Below, piece after piece: positions 16,902 to 26,044 of a DNA stretch of 64,000 bases. The stretch is from Microvirga antarctica (GTDB lineage Bacteria; Pseudomonadota; Alphaproteobacteria; Rhizobiales; Beijerinckiaceae), in NCBI RefSeq assembly GCF_017921815.1, contig NZ_JAGEMM010000001.1:372001-436000 (forward strand), in the 5' to 3' direction. The number at the start of each line of letters is the position of its first letter. Within the stretch, counting starts at the first letter, position 1. Made by a program: the position numbers and the translations under genes. The notes under the pieces are model-generated. The model made no database searches. It was given only the letters and a program-made list of their open reading frames with translations, and was not told the origin of the DNA.

Positions 16902-18518
16902 TTATTGTCCCCCGCCGCTTGCGCCCCGTTGAACGGCCTCAAGCGCCTTCTCGATGCTGAGCGAGCCGCCGACCTGGCTCGGCGGATAGTCTTTGAACGT
17001 CTGGAGAAACTCGCCAACGAGGGTCACGGCCGGGACCATGGTCCAGAGTTTTTCTCCCCACCATCGGCCGTACAACATCGACTCGCTCTGATAACGCTCC
17101 CACGGATCTTGGCGAAGGTTGGTAACCAGGGGAAGGTTCGTCGTTTCCTCGGTGCCGGTGAACAGGTTGCCCTTGATGGTCTTGAAGCTCAGCTTCCAGT
17201 CATTGTAGCGGATGGCCGTGAGGTCGCCGTTATCCGTGAAGTAGAAGAATTCTTTCCGCGGGCCCTCGTTGGCGTCGCCTTTCAAAAAAGGCATAAAATT
17301 GTAGCCGTCGAGATGCGTCTTGAAGATCTTCTCTCCCACCTTCAGGCCGGTCAGAAGCTTCGCCTTGACGTCGGGTTCCCCGGCTGCTGCCAGGAGTGTC
17401 GGCAGGAAGTCCTCGCCGGCGATCGTATCATTGATGATGCGACCTGGCTTGATGGTCCCCGGCCACTTTGCCACCATGGGCACGCGGAAGCCGCCTTCGT
17501 AGGTCGTGCCCTTCTCGCCGCGGAACGGTGAATTACCGCCGTCGGGCCAGGAAAACGTCTCGGCTCCGTTGTCGCTGGTAAACACCACAATGGTGTTGTC
17601 GGCGATACCGGCGTCATCCAGCTTCTTCAGGATCGACCCGACGGCTGCGTCCAGTTCCATGATCGCGTCGGCATAGAGGCCGTAGCCGCTCTTGTCCTGC
17701 CATTTTGGCCCGAGATGCGTCCAGACGTGCGTCCGGGTCGTATTGTGCCAGAGGAAAAATGGCTTGTTGGCCTTGACCGAACGGTCAATGAAATCGACCG
17801 ACCGGCGAACAAGTTCGTCGTCGACGTCCTCCATGTTGAACTTCGCCTTCGGGTCCATATTCGGATGCGGCGGCAATGGACCAGCGTCAACGATGACCTG
17901 TTTGCCAACCTTGCCCCAGCGTGGATCCGTCGTCGGATCGTCTACGGTCGTAGCCTTGGTATCAATGATATTGCGCGGGCCAAAATTGGCGAGAAATTGC
18001 GGACTCTTCGGGTACTGAGGGTCGTACGGCTCTTCCATGGCGTTGAGATGGTAGAGGATGCCGTAGAATTCATCGAAGCCGTGGACCGTCGGAAGGTACT
18101 CGTTGCGGTCGCCAAGATGGTTCTTACCGATCTGCGCCGTTGCGTAGCCGTGAGGTTTGAGCAGTTCCGCGATCGTCGGGTCTTTGTCCTGCAACCCCTG
18201 CTTGGCTGCTGGCATTCCTACCTTCAGCAGCCCGGTGCGGAAGGGACTCTGTCCGAGAATGAATGCAGCGCGCCCTGGGGTGCAGGATTGCTGGGCGTAG
18301 TAGTCGGTGAAGAGCGCACCTTCGCTGGCAATGCGGTCGATGTTGGGTGTGCGTCCCCCCATCATGCCTCGATGATAGGCGCTGACGTTCCAGATGCCGA
18401 CATCATCCGCCATGATGACCACGATATTCGGCTTGGCTGACGTTTGGGCCGACGCTGCGCTGCTCAGCGTCAGTGGCAACGCCACGGCTGCGGCCATCAA
18501 AAGCTTGGCTTTGATCAT
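16902..18518 (-). CDS. exported arylsulfatase (Cys-type)
   Basis: 538-aa sulfatase with a Sec signal peptide (about 1-24, ending AASAQ). MADDVG near 37-41 supplies metal-binding aspartates; CTPGR (79-83) is the CxPxR motif whose Cys becomes formylglycine; TSDNGAE is the second metal motif. It should hydrolyse sulfate esters in the periplasm and needs a formylglycine-generating enzyme, which is not encoded here. The substrate is not evident; it may be scavenging of organosulfate or processing of a sulfated glycan. Last gene of a leftward envelope cluster, 70 bp after the HAD gene, and convergent with the MaoC gene. Confidence 0.9.
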   Translation of the reverse strand: MIKAKLLMAAAVALPLTLSSAASAQTSAKPNIVVIMADDVGIWNVSAYHRGMMGGRTPNIDRIASEGALFTDYYAQQSCTPGRAAFILGQSPFRTGLLKVGMPAAKQGLQDKDPTIAELLKPHGYATAQIGKNHLGDRNEYLPTVHGFDEFYGILYHLNAMEEPYDPQYPKSPQFLANFGPRNIIDTKATTVDDPTTDPRWGKVGKQVIVDAGPLPPHPNMDPKAKFNMEDVDDELVRRSVDFIDRSVKANKPFFLWHNTTRTHVWTHLGPKWQDKSGYGLYADAIMELDAAVGSILKKLDDAGIADNTIVVFTSDNGAETFSWPDGGNSPFRGEKGTTYEGGFRVPMVAKWPGTIKPGRIINDTIAGEDFLPTLLAAAGEPDVKAKLLTGLKVGEKIFKTHLDGYNFMPFLKGDANEGPRKEFFYFTDNGDLTAIRYNDWKLSFKTIKGNLFTGTEETTNLPLVTNLRQDPWERYQSESMLYGRWWGEKLWTMVPAVTLVGEFLQTFKDYPPSQVGGSLSIEKALEAVQRGASGGGQ

Positions 18519-18588
18519 ATTGTACCCTTGTGGTCTGTTATCGGGAGGATGGCCGGATGATCGATGTCGATACCGATTCTAGGCTTCC

Positions 18589-19605
18589 TCAGTTTGCCGG
18601 AGGGAAAATCACCTTCCAGTCGCTCTTCATATCGACGATGGTCCAGCCTTTGGCAGCCGCCTCGTCCCACGCCTTGTCGAGCTTGCCGATCAGCGATTTG
18701 CGATCGTAGGCCCATTCGCGCACCGCGTCGGTATGATGCACGAGGGCGGCGAAACGTGGTCCCTCGCCGGCCATGGTCCATTCCAGCATCTGTTGGTCAC
18801 CGTCGGAATTTCCGAACGCAAAAATCGGCCGCCGTCCGATGAAGCGGTTAATGCCGACCGGCTTTCCGGGACCATCGTCGATGAAGTCGATCTTCATCTC
18901 CTTCACCAGTTCGGGCTTCCCGTCGTCACCCTTTTGAAACTTGACGACGCCCGATGAGCCAACGACCTGTTCGGGCGGGATGCCATAGCTGCTTTCCGCG
19001 AAGACGCGCATGAATTCGACCCCACCACCCGAGGCGATGAAAGTCTTGAATCCAGTGGCCCGGAGGTAAGCCAGCAGCTCGAGCTGCGGCTGGTAGACCA
19101 TCTGGGTGTAGGGCACCTTCTTGGTCGGATGCCGGGCCGTTGCGAGCCAGTCGGCGACGGTCTTGTTGAACGCGTCAGTCGTCATCCCGCTATGGGAGAT
19201 GGCCACAATCTCCTCCAGGCCCTTCTTGCCCGACGCCATGACCTTCTTCATGTCGCCGGCGAGGACGGACTGGAAAGGCTCCTTCTTGGCCCATTCCGGA
19301 TGCTGTGGCGCCAGGCGCTTCACTTCCTCCAGTGCGTAGATCAGCTGGAAGTACAGGGGCTGCTCGGCCCACAACGTGCCGTCATTGTCGAAGGTCGCAA
19401 TCCGCTTCTCCGGAGCAACGAAGTCTGGCCCGCCTTCCTTTGTCACCTTGGCGACGAAGTCGAGGATCGACGTTTTTGTGGGTCCGTCGTTCCAAGAGGG
19501 CAGCGGGTCGGATTGGGCGGAGGCAGGCACGGCCGCGGCCAGAAAGAAGCTTCCGGCAACCAGGAGGCGCCTGATTGATGGCCGAGTGAACAGCCTTGTG
19601 AACAT
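18589..19605 (-). CDS. exported HAD-superfamily phosphatase
   Basis: 338-aa protein with a signal peptide (hydrophobic LLVAGSFFLAAAVPASA, cleavage near residue 30). HAD motif I is FDNDGTLW (nucleophile Asp73, acid Asp75), motif II is in FIASGGG, and motif IV is GNSDGDQQM. The layout resembles phosphoserine-phosphatase-type HADs, but export points to a periplasmic phosphomonoester substrate. Start ATG 19605 with AAAGGTG upstream; the frame continues open to 19728 without a signal sequence. Together with the flanking sulfatases it suggests joint release of phosphate and sulfate from extracellular esters. Confidence 0.85.
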   Translation of the reverse strand: MFTRLFTRPSIRRLLVAGSFFLAAAVPASAQSDPLPSWNDGPTKTSILDFVAKVTKEGGPDFVAPEKRIATFDNDGTLWAEQPLYFQLIYALEEVKRLAPQHPEWAKKEPFQSVLAGDMKKVMASGKKGLEEIVAISHSGMTTDAFNKTVADWLATARHPTKKVPYTQMVYQPQLELLAYLRATGFKTFIASGGGVEFMRVFAESSYGIPPEQVVGSSGVVKFQKGDDGKPELVKEMKIDFIDDGPGKPVGINRFIGRRPIFAFGNSDGDQQMLEWTMAGEGPRFAALVHHTDAVREWAYDRKSLIGKLDKAWDEAAAKGWTIVDMKSDWKVIFPPAN

Positions 19606-19779
19606 AGTGACACCTTTACGACGTGGTCGTCGGCAGACACCGGACAGCCTGAAGCTGCTGGCTAGCGTGGATTCCCTGTAGGGGGCGCCTTCAGACTCGT
19701 CTCGACACGTCATATTCGAGGACCGCACGGTAGGCCCATCGAATCAGCTGGCGCTCCGAACCAACACGTTCCGCACGAC

Positions 19780-20064
19780 CTAGAAGTCGTCACCCGAACT
19801 CCGGCAGCGATAGCCGATGAAGCACTGAGGGTTATTGGAACTCGGCACCCAGGCGGGCTCCGGGAACTGATCAACAAGGCACTCCGCCCCGCTTTTGACG
19901 AACCGCGCATAGGTGTTGGGGCCGGTATCGAGGACCACGGCACCCTCTTTCATGACCATCTGTCGATTGGCCGAGCAGGGACGGGTCGAGGTCGGTGGGC
20001 CGACCTGTGCCAGGGCGGCTGTCGACAGTGTCACCAATGCAAAGCCGGCAAGAACGTATCTCAT
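19780..20064 (-). CDS. small secreted Cys-containing protein
   Basis: 94 aa with a clear signal peptide (MRYVLAGFALVTLSTAALAQ). The mature part of about 75 residues has four Cys, which could form two disulfides, and no family I recognise. Start ATG 20064 is preferred because AAGGAGTTGGAG lies directly upstream; an ATG 27 bp earlier lacks one. It sits inside the leftward sulfatase cluster. Probably periplasmic; function unknown. Confidence 0.7.
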   Translation of the reverse strand: MRYVLAGFALVTLSTAALAQVGPPTSTRPCSANRQMVMKEGAVVLDTGPNTYARFVKSGAECLVDQFPEPAWVPSSNNPQCFIGYRCRSSGDDF

Positions 20065-20151
20065 CTCCAACTCCTTTTTATTTCGAGGCATGTACGACGA
20101 TTCAAGGGGAGCAGTGGCCGAACCAATCGTTGGCTCGCCACCACCCTTTCG

Positions 20152-20664
20152 CTACTTGTTCATCTCGATGAGGACTTCGTCCTTGCCGAGGCTCAGGGTC
20201 ATGCCCTCGCTCGTGCCGACGAGGTGCATGATGACGCCGGCCTTGTTCCCAAGCCAGAGTTCGCTACGGCCGCTCGTCTCAAGGCCGATGGGACCGGTTC
20301 CCTCAACCCAGATTCCGTCGAATTCAGACAGGCTGTTGAGGTCGTAGATTTCGCCGGAAACCTGTCGCTTGGAAACGCTGCCGGGTCCGATGACGGTGCC
20401 CGCGAGCCGGAACGGATAGGTCTTCCCCTTGAAGGCGAGGACGCCCTTGCCGACGCCGGCACCGCCGACGAAGACTTCAGTGAGGGTCACCTTTCCGGAC
20501 GGCTTCTCATTCGCGATGCTCAGCTGCGTCGGGGCCTTGATGGGGATCGGGCTTTCCGATGTCAGGGAGGCGCAGCCTGCCACGGACAGCGCCAGAGCGA
20601 TGGCCAAGGCCGGCGCCGAGCGGGAAAGCGAGACATCCTGCATCATCTTCCGAAAGGTATTCAC
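20152..20664 (-). CDS. putative lipoprotein of the sulfatase cluster
   Basis: 170-aa protein with a lipoprotein signal (LALSVAGCAS; lipid-modified Cys about residue 32). The remainder is beta-rich, with GAGVGKGVLAFKGKTYPFRL and Gly-containing strands ending in LGKDEVLIEM. It resembles uncharacterised proteobacterial envelope proteins but I cannot name the family. Start GTG 20664 has GGAG six bases upstream and avoids overlap with the neighbouring small gene; ATG 20646 and 20643 are alternatives. Likely a periplasm-facing lipoprotein. Confidence 0.7.
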   Translation of the reverse strand: MNTFRKMMQDVSLSRSAPALAIALALSVAGCASLTSESPIPIKAPTQLSIANEKPSGKVTLTEVFVGGAGVGKGVLAFKGKTYPFRLAGTVIGPGSVSKRQVSGEIYDLNSLSEFDGIWVEGTGPIGLETSGRSELWLGNKAGVIMHLVGTSEGMTLSLGKDEVLIEMNK

Positions 20665-20747
20665 GTCAATCTCCGTCGTGGTCGTCTGGCTGGCGTTTGC
20701 GGCGACGCACCGCCGCTCGATGCGATAGGATCTCGATCGTCGCGGTC

Positions 20748-20936
20748 TCAATACCGGCGGCGAGCGGGAGCAACCACCACCGCTCTGCGCGCTGGTACAC
20801 GGCGTACGGCCACTGCGCCATGAGGTCCGACGCATCCCGCCCTGACCACGCCGCGGGCACAGACCACGGCGCTGGCTTCGGTCGGCAAAAGTGCGGCGGT
20901 GAACAGAAGCCCGAGAGCGAGTATGGCGTATTTCAT
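20748..20936 (-). CDS. small secreted basic protein
   Basis: 62 aa: signal peptide of about 23 residues (MKYAILALGLLFTAALLPTEASA), then a short mature part with two Cys (VVCARGVVRAGCVGPHGA) and an Arg/Val-rich tail (VRRVPARRAVVVAPARRRY). Similar short CARGV...GCVGPxGA proteins occur in rhizobia and remain uncharacterised (recalled, not searched). Start ATG 20936 with AGGAG upstream. Located between the large sulfatase and the lipoprotein. Confidence 0.7.
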   Translation of the reverse strand: MKYAILALGLLFTAALLPTEASAVVCARGVVRAGCVGPHGAVAVRRVPARRAVVVAPARRRY

Positions 20937-20994
20937 GATGGTCTCCTGACGTTGAAAGGACGTCGGCATGGGTGGAATGGGGCAGCCTTCAGCT

Positions 20995-23454
20995 TTAGTC
21001 CTTCTTCTTGACCGCGTCTTTCATCTTGTCCTCGTCGGTCGCCGCAAGCTGCCACGGGCCGAGATTGATGGTGAGCTTGGAGATCTTGCCGTCGAAGGCG
21101 AACGGCAGCTGATAATCCTTGCCGTTGATCTCGGTGCGCAGATCCGTGCCGATGTCGAACGTCTCGTCGGAGACTTGCAGGAAGGCGATCGAGTTCGCCT
21201 GCTTGGCGGTCGCCACGACCTTGCCGTCGACCTTCAACACGCCGGTCCCGCCCTTCGCAATGCCAGGCCCGTCATAGGTGTAGTCGAACACCAGCGTGTG
21301 CTTGCCAGCTGAAAGGACATCCGGGCCCTCCCACCGATACTGCGCCAGTGTCAGCATGTTGTAGTTGAAGACCGGTTTTCCCTTCAGCAGATAGAACCCC
21401 CATCCGCCCCAGCGGCCGCCCAAAGTCGCGATCATGCCGTTGCCGCCCGAGGCTGGCACGTCGATCTCGGCCGTGATGGTGTAGTTCTTGCCGAGAATGT
21501 TTGGAGCGTTGGCCACGGGGATGCCGGGGTTGATGCCCGTATAGGTGAACTCGGTCCGGCCCGCTGTGGTACTCGGCCGGGGCTCGACAGCTCGGGCGAA
21601 GGAGCGGTTGTCGAGCGGCAGCACGTTGTATTTTGTCGCTTCCTGCAGCCAGATCGCCTGCATCTCCTTCAGCTTCTCCGGCATTTTGGCGGCGAGGTCA
21701 TTGGCCTGGGAATAATCCTCGGCGAGGTTGTACAGCTCCCATTTGTAATCAACCGGAGACGGAAGCGGCGCGTTCAGGATCCACGGCCCGTGCGGGGGCG
21801 TCGTGTTGGCGTACCAGCCGTCGTGATAGATGCCGCGGTTGGCGATCATCTCGAAATATTGCGTCTTGTGCGTGGTGGGCGCGGCCGCATTGGCCTTGTC
21901 GAAGGTGTACAGCATGCTGACACCTTCGATCGGCTTCTGCTTGATCCCGTCGACGAACTCCGGCGCCTTGATGCCGGTGGCTTCGAGGATCGTCGGCACG
22001 ATGTCGATGATGTGGTGGAACTGATGGCGGATGCCGCCGGGATCACCGATGTGACCGGGCCACGACATCGCCATGCCCTGGCGCGTCCCGCCAAAGTGCG
22101 AGGCGATCTGCTTGGTGTATTTGAACGGTGTGTCGAATGCCCACGACCAGCCTACCGCCATGTGCGGGTAGGTCTCGGCTGATCCCCACGCATCGTAGGA
22201 CTTGAGCTGGTCGGCGATCGGGATGTCGAGGATGCCGTTGTAGGCCGTCCACTGGTTCGGCGTGCCGACCAACGTGCCCTCGGGGCTCGTGCCGTTATCG
22301 CCGACGATGTAGATGATCAGGGTGTTGTCGAGGTCCCCCATATCCTGGACCTGCTGGATGACGCGGCCGATCTCGTTGTCGGTATAAGCCGCGTAGCCGG
22401 CGAACACTTCCGCCTGCCGCGCAAACAGCTTCTTCTCGTCGGCCGAGAGGGTGTCCCATTTCGGCAGGCTGTCGGGCCATTCGGTCAGCTGCGCATTAGC
22501 CGGAACGACGCCCAGGCGCTTCTGGTTCGCGAAAACCTGGTCGCGCATGGCGTTCCAGCCCATGTCGAACTCGCCGCGGAACTTGTCGATCCATTCCTTC
22601 TTCGGCTGGTGCGGCGAGTGAGTGCCTCCCGGCACGTAATAAACCATCCACGGCGAGTCGGGCGCTGATGCCTTCATGCCCTGCATGTAGCTGATGGCCT
22701 TGTCGGCGGTATCAGTGGTCAGGTTGTAATCTGGCTTCCCGATCCAGGGAAACACCTGCCGATTGTTCTCGAACAGATACGGGGTCCATTGGTCGGTCTC
22801 GCCGCCCATGAAGCCATAGTAGTAGTCGAAGCCCATACCAGAAGGCCACTGATCGAAGGGTCCGGCGACGCTGTACTGGAAGTCAGGCGTGTTGTGGTCT
22901 TTGCCGAACCAAGACGTGGCGTAGCCATTGTCCTTTAGGACGCGCCCGATGGTGGCGTCCTCGGGGCCGATGATGGAATCGTAGCCCGGGAACCCTGTCG
23001 ACAGTTCGGTGATGACGCCGAAGCCGCCGGAATGGTGATTGCGTCCCGTGATGAGCGCGGCGCGCGAGGGCGAGCACAATGCCGTCGAGTTGAATTCGGT
23101 GAACCGCAAGCCCGTGCTGGCGACGCGGTCTAGTGCAGGGGTCGGAATGACACCCCCGAAAGTGCCGCTGACGCCGTAACCCTGGTCATCGGTCATGATC
23201 AGGAGGATGTTCGGAGCGCCCTTCGGTGGCACGATGCGCGGCGGCCACCAGGTCTTCGAACCTTCGAGCGTCTCCTTGATGACACCGCCGAAGGGCGGTG
23301 ATGGCACCGGGAGTTGATTGCCCGGAACGGTGATGGTCGCGCTGGGCTGGCCCAGGACGCCGTTGACCTGCTGGGCCATGACGGGCGTGCCGATGGTCGT
23401 GGTCGCGAGCAACATTGTCGCGATGGCACTCAATTTGAACGTCTTCTCAGCCAT
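20995..23454 (-). CDS. large exported arylsulfatase (Cys-type)
   Basis: 819-aa sulfatase with a signal peptide (about 1-28). MTDDQG (87-92) and DNGTSPEG mark the metal site; CSPSR (127-131) is the formylglycine motif. Beyond the catalytic domain, about 200 C-terminal residues form a beta-sandwich-like extension (GGNGMIATLGGRWGGWGFYL, KISKLTINLGP) seen in the long arylsulfatase subfamily. Start ATG 23454 is chosen for the signal peptide; an ATG 27 bp upstream only adds a basic extension. Likely periplasmic sulfate-ester hydrolysis. Another gene of this subfamily survives as a 3' remnant at 55910-56110. Confidence 0.9.
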   Translation of the reverse strand: MAEKTFKLSAIATMLLATTTIGTPVMAQQVNGVLGQPSATITVPGNQLPVPSPPFGGVIKETLEGSKTWWPPRIVPPKGAPNILLIMTDDQGYGVSGTFGGVIPTPALDRVASTGLRFTEFNSTALCSPSRAALITGRNHHSGGFGVITELSTGFPGYDSIIGPEDATIGRVLKDNGYATSWFGKDHNTPDFQYSVAGPFDQWPSGMGFDYYYGFMGGETDQWTPYLFENNRQVFPWIGKPDYNLTTDTADKAISYMQGMKASAPDSPWMVYYVPGGTHSPHQPKKEWIDKFRGEFDMGWNAMRDQVFANQKRLGVVPANAQLTEWPDSLPKWDTLSADEKKLFARQAEVFAGYAAYTDNEIGRVIQQVQDMGDLDNTLIIYIVGDNGTSPEGTLVGTPNQWTAYNGILDIPIADQLKSYDAWGSAETYPHMAVGWSWAFDTPFKYTKQIASHFGGTRQGMAMSWPGHIGDPGGIRHQFHHIIDIVPTILEATGIKAPEFVDGIKQKPIEGVSMLYTFDKANAAAPTTHKTQYFEMIANRGIYHDGWYANTTPPHGPWILNAPLPSPVDYKWELYNLAEDYSQANDLAAKMPEKLKEMQAIWLQEATKYNVLPLDNRSFARAVEPRPSTTAGRTEFTYTGINPGIPVANAPNILGKNYTITAEIDVPASGGNGMIATLGGRWGGWGFYLLKGKPVFNYNMLTLAQYRWEGPDVLSAGKHTLVFDYTYDGPGIAKGGTGVLKVDGKVVATAKQANSIAFLQVSDETFDIGTDLRTEINGKDYQLPFAFDGKISKLTINLGPWQLAATDEDKMKDAVKKKD

Positions 23455-23567
23455 GGGCCTATCCCTTGCTCTGCCGGCCACCCCAATGGGCGCTGCGCGG
23501 ACATCTGCGCGTGTCGTGGGGGTTCCTCGCGGCCATGGCCGCGAGGGAAACTTCGCGACGGCGAAGG

Positions 23568-23927
23568 CTATTTGAGTTCGATGCCGAGCTTTGCCCGTTC
23601 GTCCTTGAACACGACGGCGAGGCCCTCGATGATCTTCTTGCCGGGATTGGCTTTGCAGTAGACGATGAGCTCATGCTCGGTCTCGCGGCCCTTCTTGAAG
23701 TCGAGGAAGTGCTTCTTGGCGAGGCCGTTATACCAACCGCTGTACCAGCTTGAGAGCGCATCGGCGTCTTCCTGGAAAGTGCCGGCGAGTTGCGCGCAGG
23801 TGAGCGCCTGTACGTCGATGAAGCCTTTGGCATCGGCATAGCTCGACAGCGAGACCGGCGCCTGGGCGCTTGCCGGGACAGAACCGATCGCCGCAAGAGC
23901 AGCCGCGAGAATGATAGTTTTGAACAT
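23568..23927 (-). CDS. HdeA/HdeB-like periplasmic protein
   Basis: 119 aa with a signal peptide (about 1-22) and the HdeA-like pattern: a first Cys in LTCAQLAGTF, the aromatic-rich SSWYSGWYNGLA helix and a second Cys in LIVYCKANPGKK, expected to form the family disulfide. HdeA proteins are acid-stress chaperones; many rhizobial relatives are uncharacterised. AAGGAA precedes ATG 23927. It is the first gene after the GTAG-repeat promoter region and begins the sulfatase cluster. Confidence 0.8.
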   Translation of the reverse strand: MFKTIILAAALAAIGSVPASAQAPVSLSSYADAKGFIDVQALTCAQLAGTFQEDADALSSWYSGWYNGLAKKHFLDFKKGRETEHELIVYCKANPGKKIIEGLAVVFKDERAKLGIELK

Positions 23928-23995
23928 TGTCCGATTCCTTGTCGTCGGGTTCAGGTGTCCGACGCTACGGCATCGTCACTATCTGCTGAACGGCC

Positions 23996-24043
23996 GTAGC
24001 GGGACGTAGCATCCTGTAGTCTCTGTAGTGGAGGTGACGTAGG
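23996..24043. promoter_or_regulatory. GTAG direct-repeat array upstream of the sulfatase cluster
   Basis: GTAG tetramers start at 23996, 24006, 24016, 24025 and 24039, mostly about one helical turn apart. Winged-helix regulators of the OmpR type often bind direct repeats spaced this way. The upstream gene encodes a protein with a winged-helix-like N-terminus. The binding role is inferred. Confidence 0.45.
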
Positions 24044-24091
24044 TGACGGCCCAAACATCTGGAAGAAATCGGTTATTCGCGAAGTGGCCTT

Positions 24092-25900
24092 CTACGGTGC
24101 CGAGGTGAGGACGTTCTTTCCCATCACCGGAAAGCCGGCCTTGATAGCCCCATCAGCCAGCCTTTGGCGGTCTTGGGGCGAGATCCCACGCACGGAAAGC
24201 TGCATGTCCAGGTCGTCGAAGAACCGGGGTTGCATCGACAGGAAGGCAGCCTTTGCTGCCACTGTTTCGGCCTTCATGCCCTTATCGGCATAAATGATGG
24301 CGGCCACCGCCTGATAAAGAGCAAACCGCTGGAGGTCGGCCTTGCGCACAAGATCGACCGCGCGATCCGTGTCGCCCTGCATGTAGGCTGCCAGCGCCAG
24401 CATGCCCTTGTAGAAGCCAGCATTGCCTGAATTCAGGATGAGAGCACGCTCAAGGAGGGTGGTTCCGCGCTCCCAGTCTCCCGACATGGCAATGCGGCTG
24501 CCGTATTCCCCGAGAAGCTCCGAGTCGTTCGGATTAAGCGTCAGCGCACGCTCGCCAATGCGCCGTCCCTCATTGGGTTGCCCTGTAAAGAACAGCATCG
24601 TCATCTGCGCCTGAATGGCACGCGCGTTGTCGGGATCGAGCTGTGCTGCGGTCTCGGCTGCAGTAAGAGCCCGCCGCGTGGGCGCCGGTTCGCCAGCCCT
24701 AGGATTGAAGCCGAAACGCATCTCGTCGAGGTAGAGGTAGGATAGCATCGCCCAGGCGGTAGCGTAGTCGGGATAGCGGGCGACCGCCTGCTCGAGGCAA
24801 GACCGGACTCCGGCATGCGCCGTTGCGCTCAACTCATTGCGATAGGCATAAAAGCGTAGCGTGCAGCTGTACGCCTCGATATCCGCCGTGGTCTTGCGCT
24901 CGGCGCGCCGGGTGTCGGCGCGGAAGATGATGCCATAGGGCTGCGCCACCGCGCTCGCGATCTTCTCGGCGACATCCTGTTCGATGGTGAGGATGTCCTG
25001 CGTGCGAAGATCATCATCGTAGGTCTGCGACCATAAGATGACGCTGGTCTCCAGGTCGATCAAGCGAGCAGTAACCCGCAATCGATTGTTGCCGACGAGC
25101 CGCAAGGATCCTTCGACAGCAAAGCGCGCCCCGAAGTCCCGCTGCAGCCGTGCCGGATCGACGATCGGGGAGATGCGAGCCGTCGTCTCGCGCCCCGGAA
25201 TTGTCAGCTCCTTGAAGCGGGCCAGCTGCGCAATGATCTCCTCGGTCAAACCGGCAGCGTAGAGCTTGGTATCGGGTCCCTCGCCGAGATCGACAAACGG
25301 AGCGACCGCGACCGCCGGTCCGGTAGGCGAGGACGCAATCTCGTCACGCGCGGAAAACCGCGAACTGCCGCGCGCCAGGTAGGCTGCCACACTGAAAACG
25401 GCGACGAGGAGCACCACGACGGCGGCAATACGGGCCCACTTGCTGCGAGGAGATACCGGGCTGACGGGCCCAATCTGAGGGGCTTGCACCGAAGACAGTT
25501 GCGGTTCTGGCGCGATTTCCGCGATGACCGATGTCGCATGTCGAACGTCAAAAGTCGGGACGTAACCGCCTTTGGGAATGTTGATCAGAACGGTGTCACT
25601 GTGACCGGCCAACAAGTAGTAACGTTCGAGCGCCCGGCGTAGGCGCCCCGCTTCGATCCGCACCACCGGATCATTTTGGGCGTCAAACGAGGCATCGCGG
25701 CCGAAGACCTCCGTGGCGATCGAATAGGCCTTGAGTCGATCGGCACGGCCCTCGAGCGCCTCTGTGATGACGTAACGAAGAAACTGCCTGGCCCTCTCGG
25801 GCACTTTGAAATCCGGGCTTGCGTCGATCCGCGCCAGCTGCGCCTCGATCTCAAGCCGAGTTGCGTGAGGCCCCTCGGAAACGTCTGGCGTTGGTCGCAT
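24092..25900 (-). CDS. membrane-anchored winged-helix-like / TolB-like / TPR protein
   Basis: 602 aa. N-terminal domain about 15-118 (FLRYVITEALEGRADRLKAY, DPVVRIEAGRLRRAL, PKGGYVPTF) of a winged-helix-like type often fused to TPRs; one membrane span at about 156-176; a TolB/FlgO-like domain about 190-330 (VAVAPFVDLGEG, GLTEEIIAQLARF, SQTYDDDL); then TPR-like helices to about 560. Such proteins are often labelled adenylate cyclases, but no cyclase domain is visible. The topology suggests a ToxR/CadC-like sensor with a cytoplasmic DNA-binding end and a periplasmic sensing part. It lies 165 bp upstream of, and codirectional with, the sulfatase cluster, whose promoter holds the GTAG array. The regulatory link is inferred. 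Confidence 0.75.
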   Translation of the reverse strand: MRPTPDVSEGPHATRLEIEAQLARIDASPDFKVPERARQFLRYVITEALEGRADRLKAYSIATEVFGRDASFDAQNDPVVRIEAGRLRRALERYYLLAGHSDTVLINIPKGGYVPTFDVRHATSVIAEIAPEPQLSSVQAPQIGPVSPVSPRSKWARIAAVVVLLVAVFSVAAYLARGSSRFSARDEIASSPTGPAVAVAPFVDLGEGPDTKLYAAGLTEEIIAQLARFKELTIPGRETTARISPIVDPARLQRDFGARFAVEGSLRLVGNNRLRVTARLIDLETSVILWSQTYDDDLRTQDILTIEQDVAEKIASAVAQPYGIIFRADTRRAERKTTADIEAYSCTLRFYAYRNELSATAHAGVRSCLEQAVARYPDYATAWAMLSYLYLDEMRFGFNPRAGEPAPTRRALTAAETAAQLDPDNARAIQAQMTMLFFTGQPNEGRRIGERALTLNPNDSELLGEYGSRIAMSGDWERGTTLLERALILNSGNAGFYKGMLALAAYMQGDTDRAVDLVRKADLQRFALYQAVAAIIYADKGMKAETVAAKAAFLSMQPRFFDDLDMQLSVRGISPQDRQRLADGAIKAGFPVMGKNVLTSAP

Positions 25901-26044
25901 CGCTTCCTCCGTTCTACGACCGCCGGCGAACGAACGGAGGGAACGTTACCTACAGTAACATACGTCAAACCTCCCAATCCACCTGCTACACAATTCACCA
26001 AGGCGGGGAATCGGGGCTTTCGCCCGGGTTCCTGAGGATGATCA

